A stretch of 64,000 nt of DNA from positions 310,001-374,000 of the forward strand of contig JBEVXD010000001.1 in NCBI GenBank assembly GCA_040506275.1, written 5' to 3'. Source of the stretch: Thiodiazotropha sp040506275 (GTDB taxonomy: Bacteria > Pseudomonadota > Gammaproteobacteria > Chromatiales > Chromatiaceae). Of the stretch, positions 1 through 8,513 are shown one piece after another (position 1 is the first letter of the stretch; the number at the start of each line of letters is the position of its first letter). The position numbers and the translations under genes are program-made. Below the pieces are notes generated by a model. The model did no database searches. It was not told the DNA's origin and saw only the letters and a program-made list of their open reading frames with translations.

Positions 1-180
1 GAGGACAAGGCTCCGGTGGTGCCGGCTCAGGAGGGCAAGGCTCCGGTGGTGCTGGCTCAGGAGGGCAAGGCTCCGGTGGTGCTGGCTCAGGAGGGCAAGG
101 CTCCGGTGGTGCCGGCTCAGGAGGAGAAGGCTCCGGTGGTGCCGGCTCAGGAGGGCAAGGCTCCGGTGACGGTGGTGTAG
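1..180. repeat. 30-bp coding tandem repeat, at least 6 units
   Basis: Six consecutive 30-bp units begin at 1, 31, 61, 91, 121 and 151. They differ at only a few positions, and the last unit is half degenerate. The period is a multiple of three and stays in frame with the minus-strand gene. The array continues beyond the left edge, so copy number is unknown. Confidence 0.95.
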
Positions 181-466
181 GTCCTGGAGGACAAGGTCTT
201 ATCGGTGGTGGACATGGGAAGGGTATGTGAGGCATAGGTGGATGTGGCAGATTAATACCTCCTGGTAAACAACCTCCATGCGGTGAAGGAAAGTGACTCC
301 CTGGCCTACCACCGGGTAATTGAGGCATATGCGGCCTAGGCATTGGAAGCTTACTGCAACTTACTTTGAAAATAGATGGTAGCGAACATTTGATTGAGTC
401 ACGCTTGGATGACAGGGCGTTGAGAGCTGCGCTCGCGATTCCATTCATAGAGGATAATGACGTCAT
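1..466 (-). CDS. Proline-rich decapeptide-repeat protein (partial, runs off left edge)
   Basis: Not a family I recognise. An open frame starts at the ATG at 466 on the minus strand, seven bases after an AAGGAG ribosome binding site, and stays open to the window edge (155 residues visible). The first 35 residues are ordinary. Residues ~40-95 are rich in Pro, Gly, His and Met. From ~100 on the protein is a near-perfect repeat of the decapeptide CPPEPAPPEP, encoded by 30-bp tandem units. One repeat has Ser in place of Cys. No signal peptide or membrane segment is obvious at the N-terminus. The plus strand is also open here (Gly/Ser-rich, ending at 230), but it has no visible start in the window, while the minus strand has both start and ribosome binding site. 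A surface, cell-wall-like or metal-binding repeat protein is conceivable, but function is unknown. Confidence 0.6.
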   Translation of the reverse strand, partial: MTSLSSMNGIASAALNALSSKRDSIKCSLPSIFKVSCSKLPMPRPHMPQLPGGRPGSHFPSPHGGCLPGGINLPHPPMPHIPFPCPPPIRPCPPGPTPPSPEPCPPEPAPPEPSPPEPAPPEPCPPEPAPPEPCPPEPAPPEPCPPEPAPPEPCP

Positions 467-654
467 ATCCACACTCCTTGTTAGTTATAAACTTAAAATC
501 ACATGCCCGTAATTGACCATTTCTAACCCAGTTCAACAAGCTGGGAATTTCCCTATTAGAGTTATCCCTAGCTTGTATCCATTTGGATTGTTTGCGTGTG
601 TCACTCCTGCGCAGGAGATTTAGAAGAGAAAAATGGTTTCGGGAGTGTGTGGGA

Positions 655-696
655 ACTTGATAAAAAATCAGAATCTTCCGCACAGCCCACTAGTTA
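655..696. repeat. Dispersed repeat family B, end fragment
   Basis: Read on the minus strand this is ACTAGTGGGCTGTGCGG followed by a diverged tail. The same end occurs near 24.53 kb, 33.96 kb, at both tips of 34074-34341 and near 45.63 kb. It directly abuts the family A element that follows. Confidence 0.6.
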
Positions 697-896
697 TTAA
701 CCTGGCACCTTATTAACCCGGCGACTAAGTATGTCGTCTTCAGGCTTGAAACCCCTAACAATATGATTTTTAAAAGAGAGGCCGAAGTGTGCCTGCCTGC
801 AGACTGCTTTATCAAAACTTGTTGTAGGAGTGCTGCAACAGCGTTATGACGCCTTGCTGCAGGCAGGCGCACCTACTAAGGCACCGGGTTAATAAA
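697..896. repeat. Dispersed palindromic repeat family A, copy 1
   Basis: The element is bounded by TTAACCTGGCACCTTA on the left and TAAGGCACCGGGTTAA on the right. Its core (GGCGACTAAGTATGTCGTCT, then CCCCTAACAATATGATTTTT, then GGCCGAAGTGTGCCTGCCTG) is shared nearly base for base with 49232-49515 and in part with 8982-9271. GCCTGCCTGCAG and CTGCAGGCAGGC form an internal inverted repeat. The rest of 467-1007 shows no convincing gene. Confidence 0.8.
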
Positions 897-1007
897 TGTC
901 TAGCAGGCTACCCTTCTTGTCTCGATGATCTTGGTTTCCTTAAACTTCTTGAAGGTTGATTTTATATTTTGATAGCTGATAGGGCGTTGATTACCGAGTC
1001 GGTTGCG

Positions 1008-1577
1008 TTAAGAATTACTGGGTAACATTGAAAAGGGCAGCCACATCAAGGAGGCCTCATCGTTATCTTTTAACGAATCTTTCAAAATTATATGGCCGGT
1101 ATTTGTTGACCAGTGCAGAACGGGGTCTCTGCTCTCTTCAGTTTGTGGTGCATCACTTTTAGGCACTGGATTTCCCATCTGCTGCCAAAGCTGTTGTTTC
1201 AACTGTTCGTGGTAGTCTCTTCTATAGCCGATTTTTACACCATTAACCCACTCATCATGGAAGAAAATCGTGATGTATTTCGACGGGATAGCATTGAAAA
1301 TCCCAATGCGTGAGGCACATAGTCGGTTACCGAACGGATTGACTTCATCCTGACACTTCCATGTTATGTCGGGAAAGACTTTCATGAACTCTGTTTCCGT
1401 CACCTGATTGTCAAGAGCTTGAAGATTCAGCTTTATTTCATCTTCTCCCCAAAGGGTGAGTACTACTGTGTCGGTACGTCGTCGACCATCTTCGGTGAAT
1501 ACCAACCAAAAGATAGGTCCTATAACAACAAAGAATGCCAGTATGCGCTTATAGAACGTTGGCAGTTTTAAATTCAT
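1008..1577 (-). CDS. Hypothetical membrane-anchored protein
   Basis: Not a family I recognise. From the ATG at 1577 the product is 189 residues. One hydrophobic segment at residues ~12-28 (ILAFFVVIGPIFWLVF) should anchor it with the soluble C-terminal part outside the cytoplasm. The rest is polar, with two Cys (in WKCQDE and RLCAS) and no recognisable catalytic motif. A longer reading from a GTG at 1649 adds 24 residues. That GTG lies inside the hairpin that follows acs, so I prefer 1577, although neither start has a strong ribosome binding site. The gene lies just downstream of acs on the same strand. Confidence 0.6.
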   Translation of the reverse strand: MNLKLPTFYKRILAFFVVIGPIFWLVFTEDGRRRTDTVVLTLWGEDEIKLNLQALDNQVTETEFMKVFPDITWKCQDEVNPFGNRLCASRIGIFNAIPSKYITIFFHDEWVNGVKIGYRRDYHEQLKQQLWQQMGNPVPKSDAPQTEESRDPVLHWSTNTGHIILKDSLKDNDEASLMWLPFSMLPSNS

Positions 1578-1627
1578 GAGGTGTTCTGCTCTGTCAATGT
1601 TTAGGTTGACAATGGGTGTGGGGGGAA

Positions 1628-1653
1628 GAGGGCGGCGATTAACCGCCACCCTC
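1628..1653 (-). terminator. Hairpin terminator after acs
   Basis: On the minus strand GAGGGTGGCG and CGCCGCCCTC form a 10-bp stem with one mismatch and a 6-nt loop, 17 bases after the acs stop. It is followed by TTCCCCCC rather than a clean T-run, so termination may be partial. Confidence 0.55.
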
Positions 1654-1669
1654 TGTTAGGCGCGTCAGA

Positions 1670-3616
1670 TTACTTGTTTTCTCTGTTATCAATCAGATTG
1701 TCGACTACTGTTGGGTCTGCCAGTGTCGAGGTATCGCCAAGTGTATCCAGTTCGTTGGCCGCAATCTTGCGTAGAATTCGACGCATGATCTTGCCTGATC
1801 TGGTTTTTGGTAAACCTGGTGACCACTGAATGAGATTAACCTTTGCGATGGGGCCAATTTCAGAGCGTACCTGTTTAACCAGTTCGGTTTTCAGTTCATC
1901 AGTGCCTTCTATACCCGTCATGAGGGTGACATAGGCATAGATGCCTTGTCCGGTCAGGTCGTGAGGATAACCAACCACAGCTGCTTCAGCGACTGAATCA
2001 TGTAACACCAATGCTGATTCGATTTCAGCAGTACCCAGGCGATGCCCTGAGACGTTTAGAACATCATCTACGCGGCCGGTGATCCAGTAGTAGCCATCTT
2101 CATCGCGGCGGGCTCCGTCACCGGTGAAGTAGTAGCCTGGATACATAGCGAAATAGGTTTCGAAAAACCTTTTGTGATCACCATATACGGTACGCATCAT
2201 GGAAGGCCAGGGTTGTTTGATAGCAAGATTACCTTCAGCTGGGTTACCTTCGATCTCAACACCTTGATCGTCAAGCAACACAGGATCAACACCGAAGAAT
2301 GGGCGAGTTGCTGATCCAGGTTTCAGTGGTGTTGCGCCAGGTAGCGGTGTCAGCATATGAGCGCCGGTTTCTGTCTGCCACCAAGTGTCTACGATAGGGC
2401 AACGCTCATCACCCACGACCCGGTGATACCACTCCCAGGCTTCTGGATTGATTGGTTCTCCCACAGTACCGAGCAGACGTAAGCTGCTTCTGCTGGTTTT
2501 CTTCACCGGTTCTTCGCCCGCGCTCATCAGAGAGCGGATTGCGGTAGGTGCGGTATAGAAAGTGGCAACATTATGTTTGTCACAGACCTGCCAGAAGCGA
2601 GAGATATCAGGGTAGGTAGGAATCCCTTCGAACATCACTGTTTTCGCGCCATTGGTGAGAGGGCCATAAACAATATAGGTATGACCGGTGACCCAACCAA
2701 CATCAGCTGTACACCAGTAGACTTCGCCATCTTTATAGTCGAATACCAGTTTGTGGGTCATTGCCGCTTGCAGCAGATAACCGCCTGTGGAGTGTAATAC
2801 GCCTTTGGGTTTGCCGGTCGAGCCAGAGGTATAGAGAATGAATAGCGGATCATCTGCGTCCATCTCTTCTGCAGGACAATCGTCAGAAGCGTCAGCCATT
2901 GCCTCGTGATACCAGACATCACGGTCGTTGTCCCACTCAACTGGATCACCGCCACGTTGAATTACGATGCAGGTATGAACGTTTGGGCATTGAGCAACGG
3001 ACTTGTCGGCATTGGCCTTGAGTGGCACTTTCTTACCGCCACGCATCGACTGATCCGATGTGATTACGACTTTACAATCTGAGTCGAGAATCCGATCACG
3101 CAGTGCGTCTGGAGAGAAGCCACCAAAGACTATGGAGTGAACAGCGCCGATGCGGGTACAGGCCAGCATAGCTACCGCCGCTTCAGGGATCATGGGAAGA
3201 TACAAGGAGACACGGTCTCCTTTTTTTACACCACGGGATTTCAGGACGTTGGAAAATTTACAAACCTCCTGATGTAGTTCGCGATAGGTGATATTGCGTG
3301 ATTCATCCGGATTGTCGCCTTCCCAGATGATTGCATCCTGGTCACCCCGGCTCTCCAGGTGGCGATCAAGACAATTGTAAGAGACATTAAGTTTTGCACC
3401 TTTGAACCACTCAATATGCAAATCGTCTTTACTGAAACTCCAGTCCAACGCTTTATCCCACTTTTTGAACCAGCTGATATATTGATCTGCTTGTTCAGAC
3501 CAGAATCCCTCTGGATCGTTGATGGACTTCTCGTACATCTCTTTATACTGAGCCTCGTTAACGTTGGCCTGTGCTGCAAAATCAGCCGGTACGGGGTAGA
3601 CCTTGTGTTCAGACAT
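1670..3616 (-). CDS. acs: Acetyl-CoA synthetase (acetate-CoA ligase)
   Basis: Activates acetate to acetyl-CoA through acetyl-AMP in the cytoplasm. The 648-residue length matches bacterial Acs. The phosphate-binding motif YTSGSTGKPKG is at ~263. The WWQTETG adenine/acetate-pocket motif lies in the second third and YFTGDGARRDEDGYYWITGR at the domain hinge. The C-terminal PKTRSGKIMRR carries Lys609, the lysine acetylated in known Acs enzymes. A strong GAGGAG ribosome binding site precedes the ATG. Its neighbours on this strand are the symporter pair and the symporter-domain kinase, which fits an acetate uptake, activation and sensing locus. Very secure. Confidence 0.98.
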   Translation of the reverse strand: MSEHKVYPVPADFAAQANVNEAQYKEMYEKSINDPEGFWSEQADQYISWFKKWDKALDWSFSKDDLHIEWFKGAKLNVSYNCLDRHLESRGDQDAIIWEGDNPDESRNITYRELHQEVCKFSNVLKSRGVKKGDRVSLYLPMIPEAAVAMLACTRIGAVHSIVFGGFSPDALRDRILDSDCKVVITSDQSMRGGKKVPLKANADKSVAQCPNVHTCIVIQRGGDPVEWDNDRDVWYHEAMADASDDCPAEEMDADDPLFILYTSGSTGKPKGVLHSTGGYLLQAAMTHKLVFDYKDGEVYWCTADVGWVTGHTYIVYGPLTNGAKTVMFEGIPTYPDISRFWQVCDKHNVATFYTAPTAIRSLMSAGEEPVKKTSRSSLRLLGTVGEPINPEAWEWYHRVVGDERCPIVDTWWQTETGAHMLTPLPGATPLKPGSATRPFFGVDPVLLDDQGVEIEGNPAEGNLAIKQPWPSMMRTVYGDHKRFFETYFAMYPGYYFTGDGARRDEDGYYWITGRVDDVLNVSGHRLGTAEIESALVLHDSVAEAAVVGYPHDLTGQGIYAYVTLMTGIEGTDELKTELVKQVRSEIGPIAKVNLIQWSPGLPKTRSGKIMRRILRKIAANELDTLGDTSTLADPTVVDNLIDNRENK

Positions 3617-3736
3617 TGATTTCTCCTCAATGGTGGTTTTTCATTATCAACTGCCGGGTTGGCCAAAGCGTACTATTTAATGCATGTCTTATTTTTGAAG
3701 GCATTGCTTTATATCAACCCATTATTCTATTCTCAG

Positions 3737-4429
3737 TCACTGCGTTATAAAACGGTCGAGTTGGCATTGGCTGGGATTAGGGAACATATCTGCAGCCATG
3801 GCCAGAAACAGCTCTGCTGTGGCGACAGCATCACTCAAGGCATTGTGTGCCTTGTAATTAGGTAGATTGTATTGCGGTCTGAGATTGAAAAGACGAAGAT
3901 TGCCTGGCTGAATAGTGTGGTTTCGTCGTTCAAAAAGACGTCGCGCTAACACAAGGGTATCTATGATCGGGATCACAAATGGTGCGCCGTAGAGATTCCG
4001 GCAGGCTGCATCGATAAAATGCTGTTCAATCGAGGCGTAGTGAACCAACATCACCTTGCCAGCCAGGTGGCTCAGTAAAATCGGCATTGCCTCTTCCAGT
4101 GGTATCCCTGTGGCTGCCTGATCATCAGTTATTTGATGAATCACCGCCGATTCTTCGGGGATATCATCATCAATTGAAATGAGCTGATGCCGTGAACTGT
4201 TAAGCTTTACGGTCATATGTCGTATTTCAACAAATCCATAACTGAGAATCTTGTCTTTCTTTGGGTTTAGTCCCGTGGTTTCCAGATCCAGCGAAACGAT
4301 CACCAACTCCTCGCATACCGTGTTTTTGTTCACCATAGGCGTCGAAAGATAGTCGTGCAATATGCCGCTCTCTACCTTTTTCAGCGCACGTTTACGTTGT
4401 GACTCTTTGCTAAGAAATCGTTCAAACAT
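3737..4429 (-). CDS. DnaQ-like 3'-5' exonuclease family protein
   Basis: A 230-residue DEDD-superfamily exonuclease domain. ExoI is SLDLETTGLNP at ~47-57, an ExoII-like region is LVHYASIEQHFID, and ExoIII is HNALSDAVATAEL near the C-terminus (DEDDh type). The family includes the DNA polymerase III epsilon subunit, but a basic 40-residue N-terminal extension and the linkage to a DUF294 gene suggest a stand-alone nuclease of unknown substrate. The ATG lies 2 bases after the DUF294 stop, so the two genes are likely translationally coupled. This pair is commonly found beside acetate symporter genes in proteobacteria, and its role there is unclear to me. Confidence 0.9.
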   Translation of the reverse strand: MFERFLSKESQRKRALKKVESGILHDYLSTPMVNKNTVCEELVIVSLDLETTGLNPKKDKILSYGFVEIRHMTVKLNSSRHQLISIDDDIPEESAVIHQITDDQAATGIPLEEAMPILLSHLAGKVMLVHYASIEQHFIDAACRNLYGAPFVIPIIDTLVLARRLFERRNHTIQPGNLRLFNLRPQYNLPNYKAHNALSDAVATAELFLAMAADMFPNPSQCQLDRFITQ

Positions 4430-4431
4430 GG

Positions 4432-6300
4432 CTATCTGAATCGGCCGCCTTGATAACGGGTATCTAAAGTCTCTTGCATATCCTGAATTACACGGAATGC
4501 ATCTTTCAGGTGTTTACGCTCCAGTTCCGACAGATCATCCGGCGACATATAGTTATCCACCTTAACACCAAGTCGTATCTGTCTTGCCTGGTGATTGCTC
4601 CGCATGCTGGCAATAAATTCCAGGGCATCAATAAGGTTTTCACCCATATCCTGGCTGAGAATCGAAGTCTCAGCGGCAGCTCTCAGTCGATTCGTAGTGT
4701 TGACCTGCTTGAGCCCTTTGGCAAGAGCAAACACACGGGCGATATCAGTGATAGGTACTATGCCTCTGTGTTTAATGTCAAAGGTGTCGTCATGGGCACC
4801 ACCATGTATCAGTACAAAAGTGCGGAAGAAACCAAGTGGCGGGCGATGCTGAAGTGCGTTGGAGGCCATATAGGCAGTAAAAATTCCATTGCCACGGGTT
4901 TTATCCAAAATCTCGGACTGCAGCTCTTCAAACAGTTCCTTATCTCCATGTACCGCCCTGAGATCGAAGAAGATACTTGATAGCATTAAGGCCATGGGAT
5001 CTGGCTTGTTAATCCATGTATTGAAGTATTTTTTCCAACCGCGCAGTGTTTGACGCCATTTTGGATTCATCGCCATTGCATCCCCTGGACAATAGACATA
5101 TCCGCAGGCATTCAGGCCATCACATACCTGCTTTGCCATCGCTTCAAAGTAGGGGGCATGCTCTGGTCTCATCTCATCAGAAATCAGCAGTGCATTATCC
5201 TGGTCTGAGTGAGATGTCTGTTCTCTACGAGCCTGGGATCCGCCACATAACCATGCATAGGGCACCGGAGCTGGCCCAAGATCGGCCTCAGCCATCTCAA
5301 TCAGTTGTATTGTGATTGAGTCAGTCAGTGAGGAGATGGCGTCACCAATATGTAGCGCTGTTGCACTCGACATGGCCAGCTGATGCTGAAGTTCAGGCAA
5401 GCGCTTACTGATATTTACCAGGTCATCCAGCGTTTTCGCTTTACGGATGTCGGCAGCAAAAAAGGCTGAGTTAGTCGATTGGTGCCTGGCAAGGTCTGTT
5501 GCGGTAACCATGCCGACAACCTTGTCGCCACGCATCACTGGAAGATGGTGAACTCTCAACTTGGTCATGATCATCAATGCCTGGATGATCAGTGTATCCT
5601 CTTGGACAGTTTCCAGGTCACTGGTCATGATAGTGCTGACTGGGGTATCTGGTGAGAGTCCGGCAGCGACACAGCGTTTGCGGAGATCGCGGTCTGTGAT
5701 CATACCAACCAGTTTTTCATTCTCCATCAGCATCATTGAAGAGATATTCTTTTCACTCATCACCAGTGCTGTTTCACGAATGGTGCTATCGACGTCTGCT
5801 GTGACGGGAGACTTAGTCAGTAGATCAGAAATCTCACCGGTCAAAATCTCCATTGAGTTATTAGCGTTAGTATCCTTAAGCGTGCTGACAGCTTGCTTCA
5901 ATCGATCCCGCATTGATTCACTGAAATGTTGATCAAATGAAGGTTCGGATTGTCGAAGTGTCCATAAATGGCTGCAGGACATTGCGTAGAGCAGAGTATC
6001 CTCAGTGGCTATACCTTGTTTTGCCCGGCTGATATCCAGTAATTGGCATTGGGTGGTATAGATTCCGCCCTCAGCCAGTTTTTCAACCAGGTTTTCATCA
6101 TCGTCGCGTAACTCAATAGCGCCACTTCGGATAATGTAGAGCTCACTCTTGGTTGCTCCTTCCGGAGGAAAAGCGCTGCCTCGACGCAGGTAACGAATCT
6201 CAAGTTGCTTTGGAAGCAGATCGAGCTGCTCCTCGGTGAGTACGTCGAATGGAGGGCGTTCAGCCAGAAAGTCACGTATCTCGACCAGTTCGATTTCCAT
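4432..6300 (-). CDS. cNMP-binding / CBS / DUF294 nucleotidyltransferase-like protein
   Basis: A 622-residue multidomain cytoplasmic protein. Residues ~10-130 form a cyclic-nucleotide-binding-like fold. Residues ~150-280 are a pair of CBS domains (TIREtalvMSEKNISSM, VGMITDRDLRKR, VGMVTATDLAR), which normally bind adenine nucleotides. A DUF294 putative nucleotidyltransferase follows with GGSQARREQTSHSDQDNALL, the GS...DxD catalytic pattern, and a DUF294 C-terminal helical domain. By analogy it may sense energy state and modify a target, possibly the transporter, but the target is unknown. It lies downstream of the symporter gene beyond a strong terminator, so it probably has its own promoter in 6301-6410. 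Confidence 0.92.
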   Translation of the reverse strand: MEIELVEIRDFLAERPPFDVLTEEQLDLLPKQLEIRYLRRGSAFPPEGATKSELYIIRSGAIELRDDDENLVEKLAEGGIYTTQCQLLDISRAKQGIATEDTLLYAMSCSHLWTLRQSEPSFDQHFSESMRDRLKQAVSTLKDTNANNSMEILTGEISDLLTKSPVTADVDSTIRETALVMSEKNISSMMLMENEKLVGMITDRDLRKRCVAAGLSPDTPVSTIMTSDLETVQEDTLIIQALMIMTKLRVHHLPVMRGDKVVGMVTATDLARHQSTNSAFFAADIRKAKTLDDLVNISKRLPELQHQLAMSSATALHIGDAISSLTDSITIQLIEMAEADLGPAPVPYAWLCGGSQARREQTSHSDQDNALLISDEMRPEHAPYFEAMAKQVCDGLNACGYVYCPGDAMAMNPKWRQTLRGWKKYFNTWINKPDPMALMLSSIFFDLRAVHGDKELFEELQSEILDKTRGNGIFTAYMASNALQHRPPLGFFRTFVLIHGGAHDDTFDIKHRGIVPITDIARVFALAKGLKQVNTTNRLRAAAETSILSQDMGENLIDALEFIASMRSNHQARQIRLGVKVDNYMSPDDLSELERKHLKDAFRVIQDMQETLDTRYQGGRFR

Positions 6301-6404
6301 GCTTTTGACTCTATGTGATTATGAATTTGGTTCAAAAAACATCAGCGTATTGGAGTAACAATATAACTCATTCTTAAGCCAATACGTTGAAATTCTTCAC
6401 TATA

Positions 6405-6433
6405 AGGAAAAAAGGCCCCGCCGAAGCGGGGCC
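6405..6433 (-). terminator. Rho-independent terminator after the symporter gene
   Basis: On the minus strand GGCCCCGC-TTCG-GCGGGGCC is a perfect 8-bp stem with a stable tetraloop, directly followed by TTTTTTCC. It closes the DUF4212-symporter operon 25 bases after the stop. Confidence 0.93.
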
Positions 6434-6457
6434 AGAACACAGACTTACTTATAGATC

Positions 6458-8242
6458 TTAATGATCTGTAGCAGTACCTGCACCTTTAGGTACACGGATA
6501 TCCTCTACCAGATGCTGAATATGATCTGGTGGTGGAGCCGTAACCTTGGATACAATTATGGCAACTGTGAAGTTAACTAGCGCACCAACAGCACCAAAGG
6601 CGTTTGGTGAAATGCCGAGGAACCAGTTAGGACCCATGTCACCCAGGAATGAAGTGCCTGGTATGAACATGATGCCTTTGTGCTGGAATACATACAGCAT
6701 GGTGACGCCGATACCTGAGATCATGCCCCAGATTGCACCTGAACGGTTCATCTTCTTATAGAAGATGCCCATCATCAGCGCAGGGAAGATGGAGCTCGCG
6801 GCCAGACCAAAGGCGATAGCCACGGTACCAGCTGCGAAATCTGGTGGATGAAGACCGAAGTAACCCGCCATACCAATGGCACCTGCCATTGCTATACGCC
6901 CAGCCATCAGCTCATTCTTCTCCGAGATATCGGGCATGAATACACCCTTCAGAAGGTCATGAGATATGGATGATGCGATCGCAAGCAACAGGCCAGCAGC
7001 AGTAGAGAGCGCCGCAGCAAGTCCACCGGCAACTACCAGGGCGATTACCCAGTTAGGTAACTTAGCGATTTCCGGGTTGGCCAGAACCATGATGTCACGG
7101 TCAACCTTAGTCATCTCGTTGCCTTTCCAGCCCCAGGCTTCAGCTTTGGCTACAAACTCAGCGTTTTTGTCGTTGTAGTACTGAATACGACCGTCACCGT
7201 TCTTGTCTTCCCATTGGAGCAGACCGGTTTTCTCCCAGTTCAGCATCCATTGAGGGACATTCGCAATTTCGATATTGCCTTCAACACTACCGACTTCACC
7301 GGTTTGGATGGTATTCATCAAGTTCAGACGAGCCATGGAACCAACTGCAGGTGCAGTGGTGTAGAGGATGGCGATGAAGACCAGTGCCCAACCAGCAGAA
7401 GAACGTGCGTCTTTTACCTTAGGTACAGTGAAGAAACGGATGATAACGTGAGGCAGACCCGCAGTACCGATCATCAGGGAGAGGGTGTAGACAAACATGT
7501 TGAGTTTGCTTCCCATGACCTGAGTCGTGTACTCCTTAAAGCCTAGCTCGGTTACAACCTGGTCCAGCCTGTCCAGCATGAACGTACCAGAGCCATCCGC
7601 CATAGAGCTACCTATACCCAGCTGAGGGATAGGGTTACCGGTGATATTCAAGGAGACGAATACAGCGGGTACGGTATAGGCGAAGATCAGTACGCAGTAC
7701 TGAGCGATCTGGGTATAGGTGATACCTTTCATGCCACCCATAACGGCGTAGATGAAAACTATGCCCATGCCCATGTAGAGACCTGTATCGTAATCAGTTT
7801 CCAGGAAGCGGGAGAAAGCTACACCGATACCTTTCATCTGACCGATAACGTAGGTTACCGATGCCAGAATCAGACAGATAACCGCTACGATTCGGGCAGT
7901 ACGTGAGTAGTAACGATCACCGATGAACTCTGGCACGGTGAACTTACCAAACTTACGCAGGTAAGGTGCCAGCAGCAGTGCCAGAAGCACATAACCACCA
8001 GTCCAACCCATCAGGAAGACGGAAGCACCATAGCCATTGAAGGCGATTAGGCCAGCCATTGAGATGAATGATGCGGCGGACATCCAGTCAGCTGCGGTAG
8101 CCATTCCGTTTGCAACAGGATGAATACCACGGCCGGCAGCATAGAACTCGCCGGTTGTTGCGGCACGAGCCCAGAAGGCGATGCCGATGTAGAGGGTAAA
8201 AGTGAAACCCACCACAAGATAAGTTAGTGTTTGCAGATCCAT
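6458..8242 (-). CDS. Sodium:solute symporter, large subunit (acetate permease-like, VC_2705 subfamily)
   Basis: A 594-residue inner-membrane SSS transporter with ~13 hydrophobic segments. ATAADWMSAASFISMAGLIAF is the conserved TM2-3 region of ActP-type permeases, and VVAGGLAAALSTAAGLLLAI holds the conserved Ser/Ala helix of the Na2 site. It differs from E. coli ActP by a ~90-residue polar insertion at ~310-395. The DUF4212 partner encoded 16 bases upstream marks the two-component subfamily. Context (acs and the kinase/regulator pair) favours acetate or another short-chain carboxylate as substrate. The insertion holds an EF-hand-like DKNGDGRIQYYN loop (see findings). A GGGGG ribosome binding site precedes the ATG. 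Confidence 0.93.
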   Translation of the reverse strand: MDLQTLTYLVVGFTFTLYIGIAFWARAATTGEFYAAGRGIHPVANGMATAADWMSAASFISMAGLIAFNGYGASVFLMGWTGGYVLLALLLAPYLRKFGKFTVPEFIGDRYYSRTARIVAVICLILASVTYVIGQMKGIGVAFSRFLETDYDTGLYMGMGIVFIYAVMGGMKGITYTQIAQYCVLIFAYTVPAVFVSLNITGNPIPQLGIGSSMADGSGTFMLDRLDQVVTELGFKEYTTQVMGSKLNMFVYTLSLMIGTAGLPHVIIRFFTVPKVKDARSSAGWALVFIAILYTTAPAVGSMARLNLMNTIQTGEVGSVEGNIEIANVPQWMLNWEKTGLLQWEDKNGDGRIQYYNDKNAEFVAKAEAWGWKGNEMTKVDRDIMVLANPEIAKLPNWVIALVVAGGLAAALSTAAGLLLAIASSISHDLLKGVFMPDISEKNELMAGRIAMAGAIGMAGYFGLHPPDFAAGTVAIAFGLAASSIFPALMMGIFYKKMNRSGAIWGMISGIGVTMLYVFQHKGIMFIPGTSFLGDMGPNWFLGISPNAFGAVGALVNFTVAIIVSKVTAPPPDHIQHLVEDIRVPKGAGTATDH

Positions 8243-8258
8243 GAATCAGTTACCCCCG

Positions 8259-8513
8259 TTAATCCTCATGGACGTCAAATTCGACATCCAGAGCATTCAT
8301 GCGTTTTGTGTAAACGTAGATCAGCACCAGAAATGTGTAGATCGAGCCATTCTGTGCAAACCAGAATCCCAGCCCGACACCACCGATTTTAATGGTGTTG
8401 AGAGGCTCTACTAAAATGATGCCGAAAAGAAACGAGCAGACAAACCAAATCACCAGCAATATGCTCACTAGGCGAATATTGGCTTTCCAATACTGTTCAG
8501 CAGTTTTGTTCAT
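8259..8513 (-). CDS. DUF4212 small subunit of the sodium:solute symporter
   Basis: An 84-residue protein with two transmembrane helices (~15-36 and ~46-68), matching the small-subunit family paired with SSS large subunits. It probably assembles with or stabilises the permease encoded just downstream. A GGAG ribosome binding site lies 9 bases before the ATG. It is the first gene of the operon, and the promoter should lie in 8514-8960. Confidence 0.92.
   Translation of the reverse strand: MNKTAEQYWKANIRLVSILLVIWFVCSFLFGIILVEPLNTIKIGGVGLGFWFAQNGSIYTFLVLIYVYTKRMNALDVEFDVHED

Noticed and set aside
1..180. CRISPR-like array
   Set aside because: Units are contiguous with no spacers and are in-frame coding repeats.
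3..230. Plus-strand Gly/Ser-rich open frame over the tandem repeats
   Set aside because: It has no start in the window and the minus strand has an ATG and a strong ribosome binding site; the glycine pattern is the mirror of Pro codons.
399..683. Minus-strand ORF of 94 residues upstream of the proline-rich gene
   Set aside because: It overlaps that gene in another frame and reads from a repeat fragment; no recognisable domain.
690..872. Minus-strand ORF of 60 residues
   Set aside because: Lies wholly inside a dispersed family A repeat.
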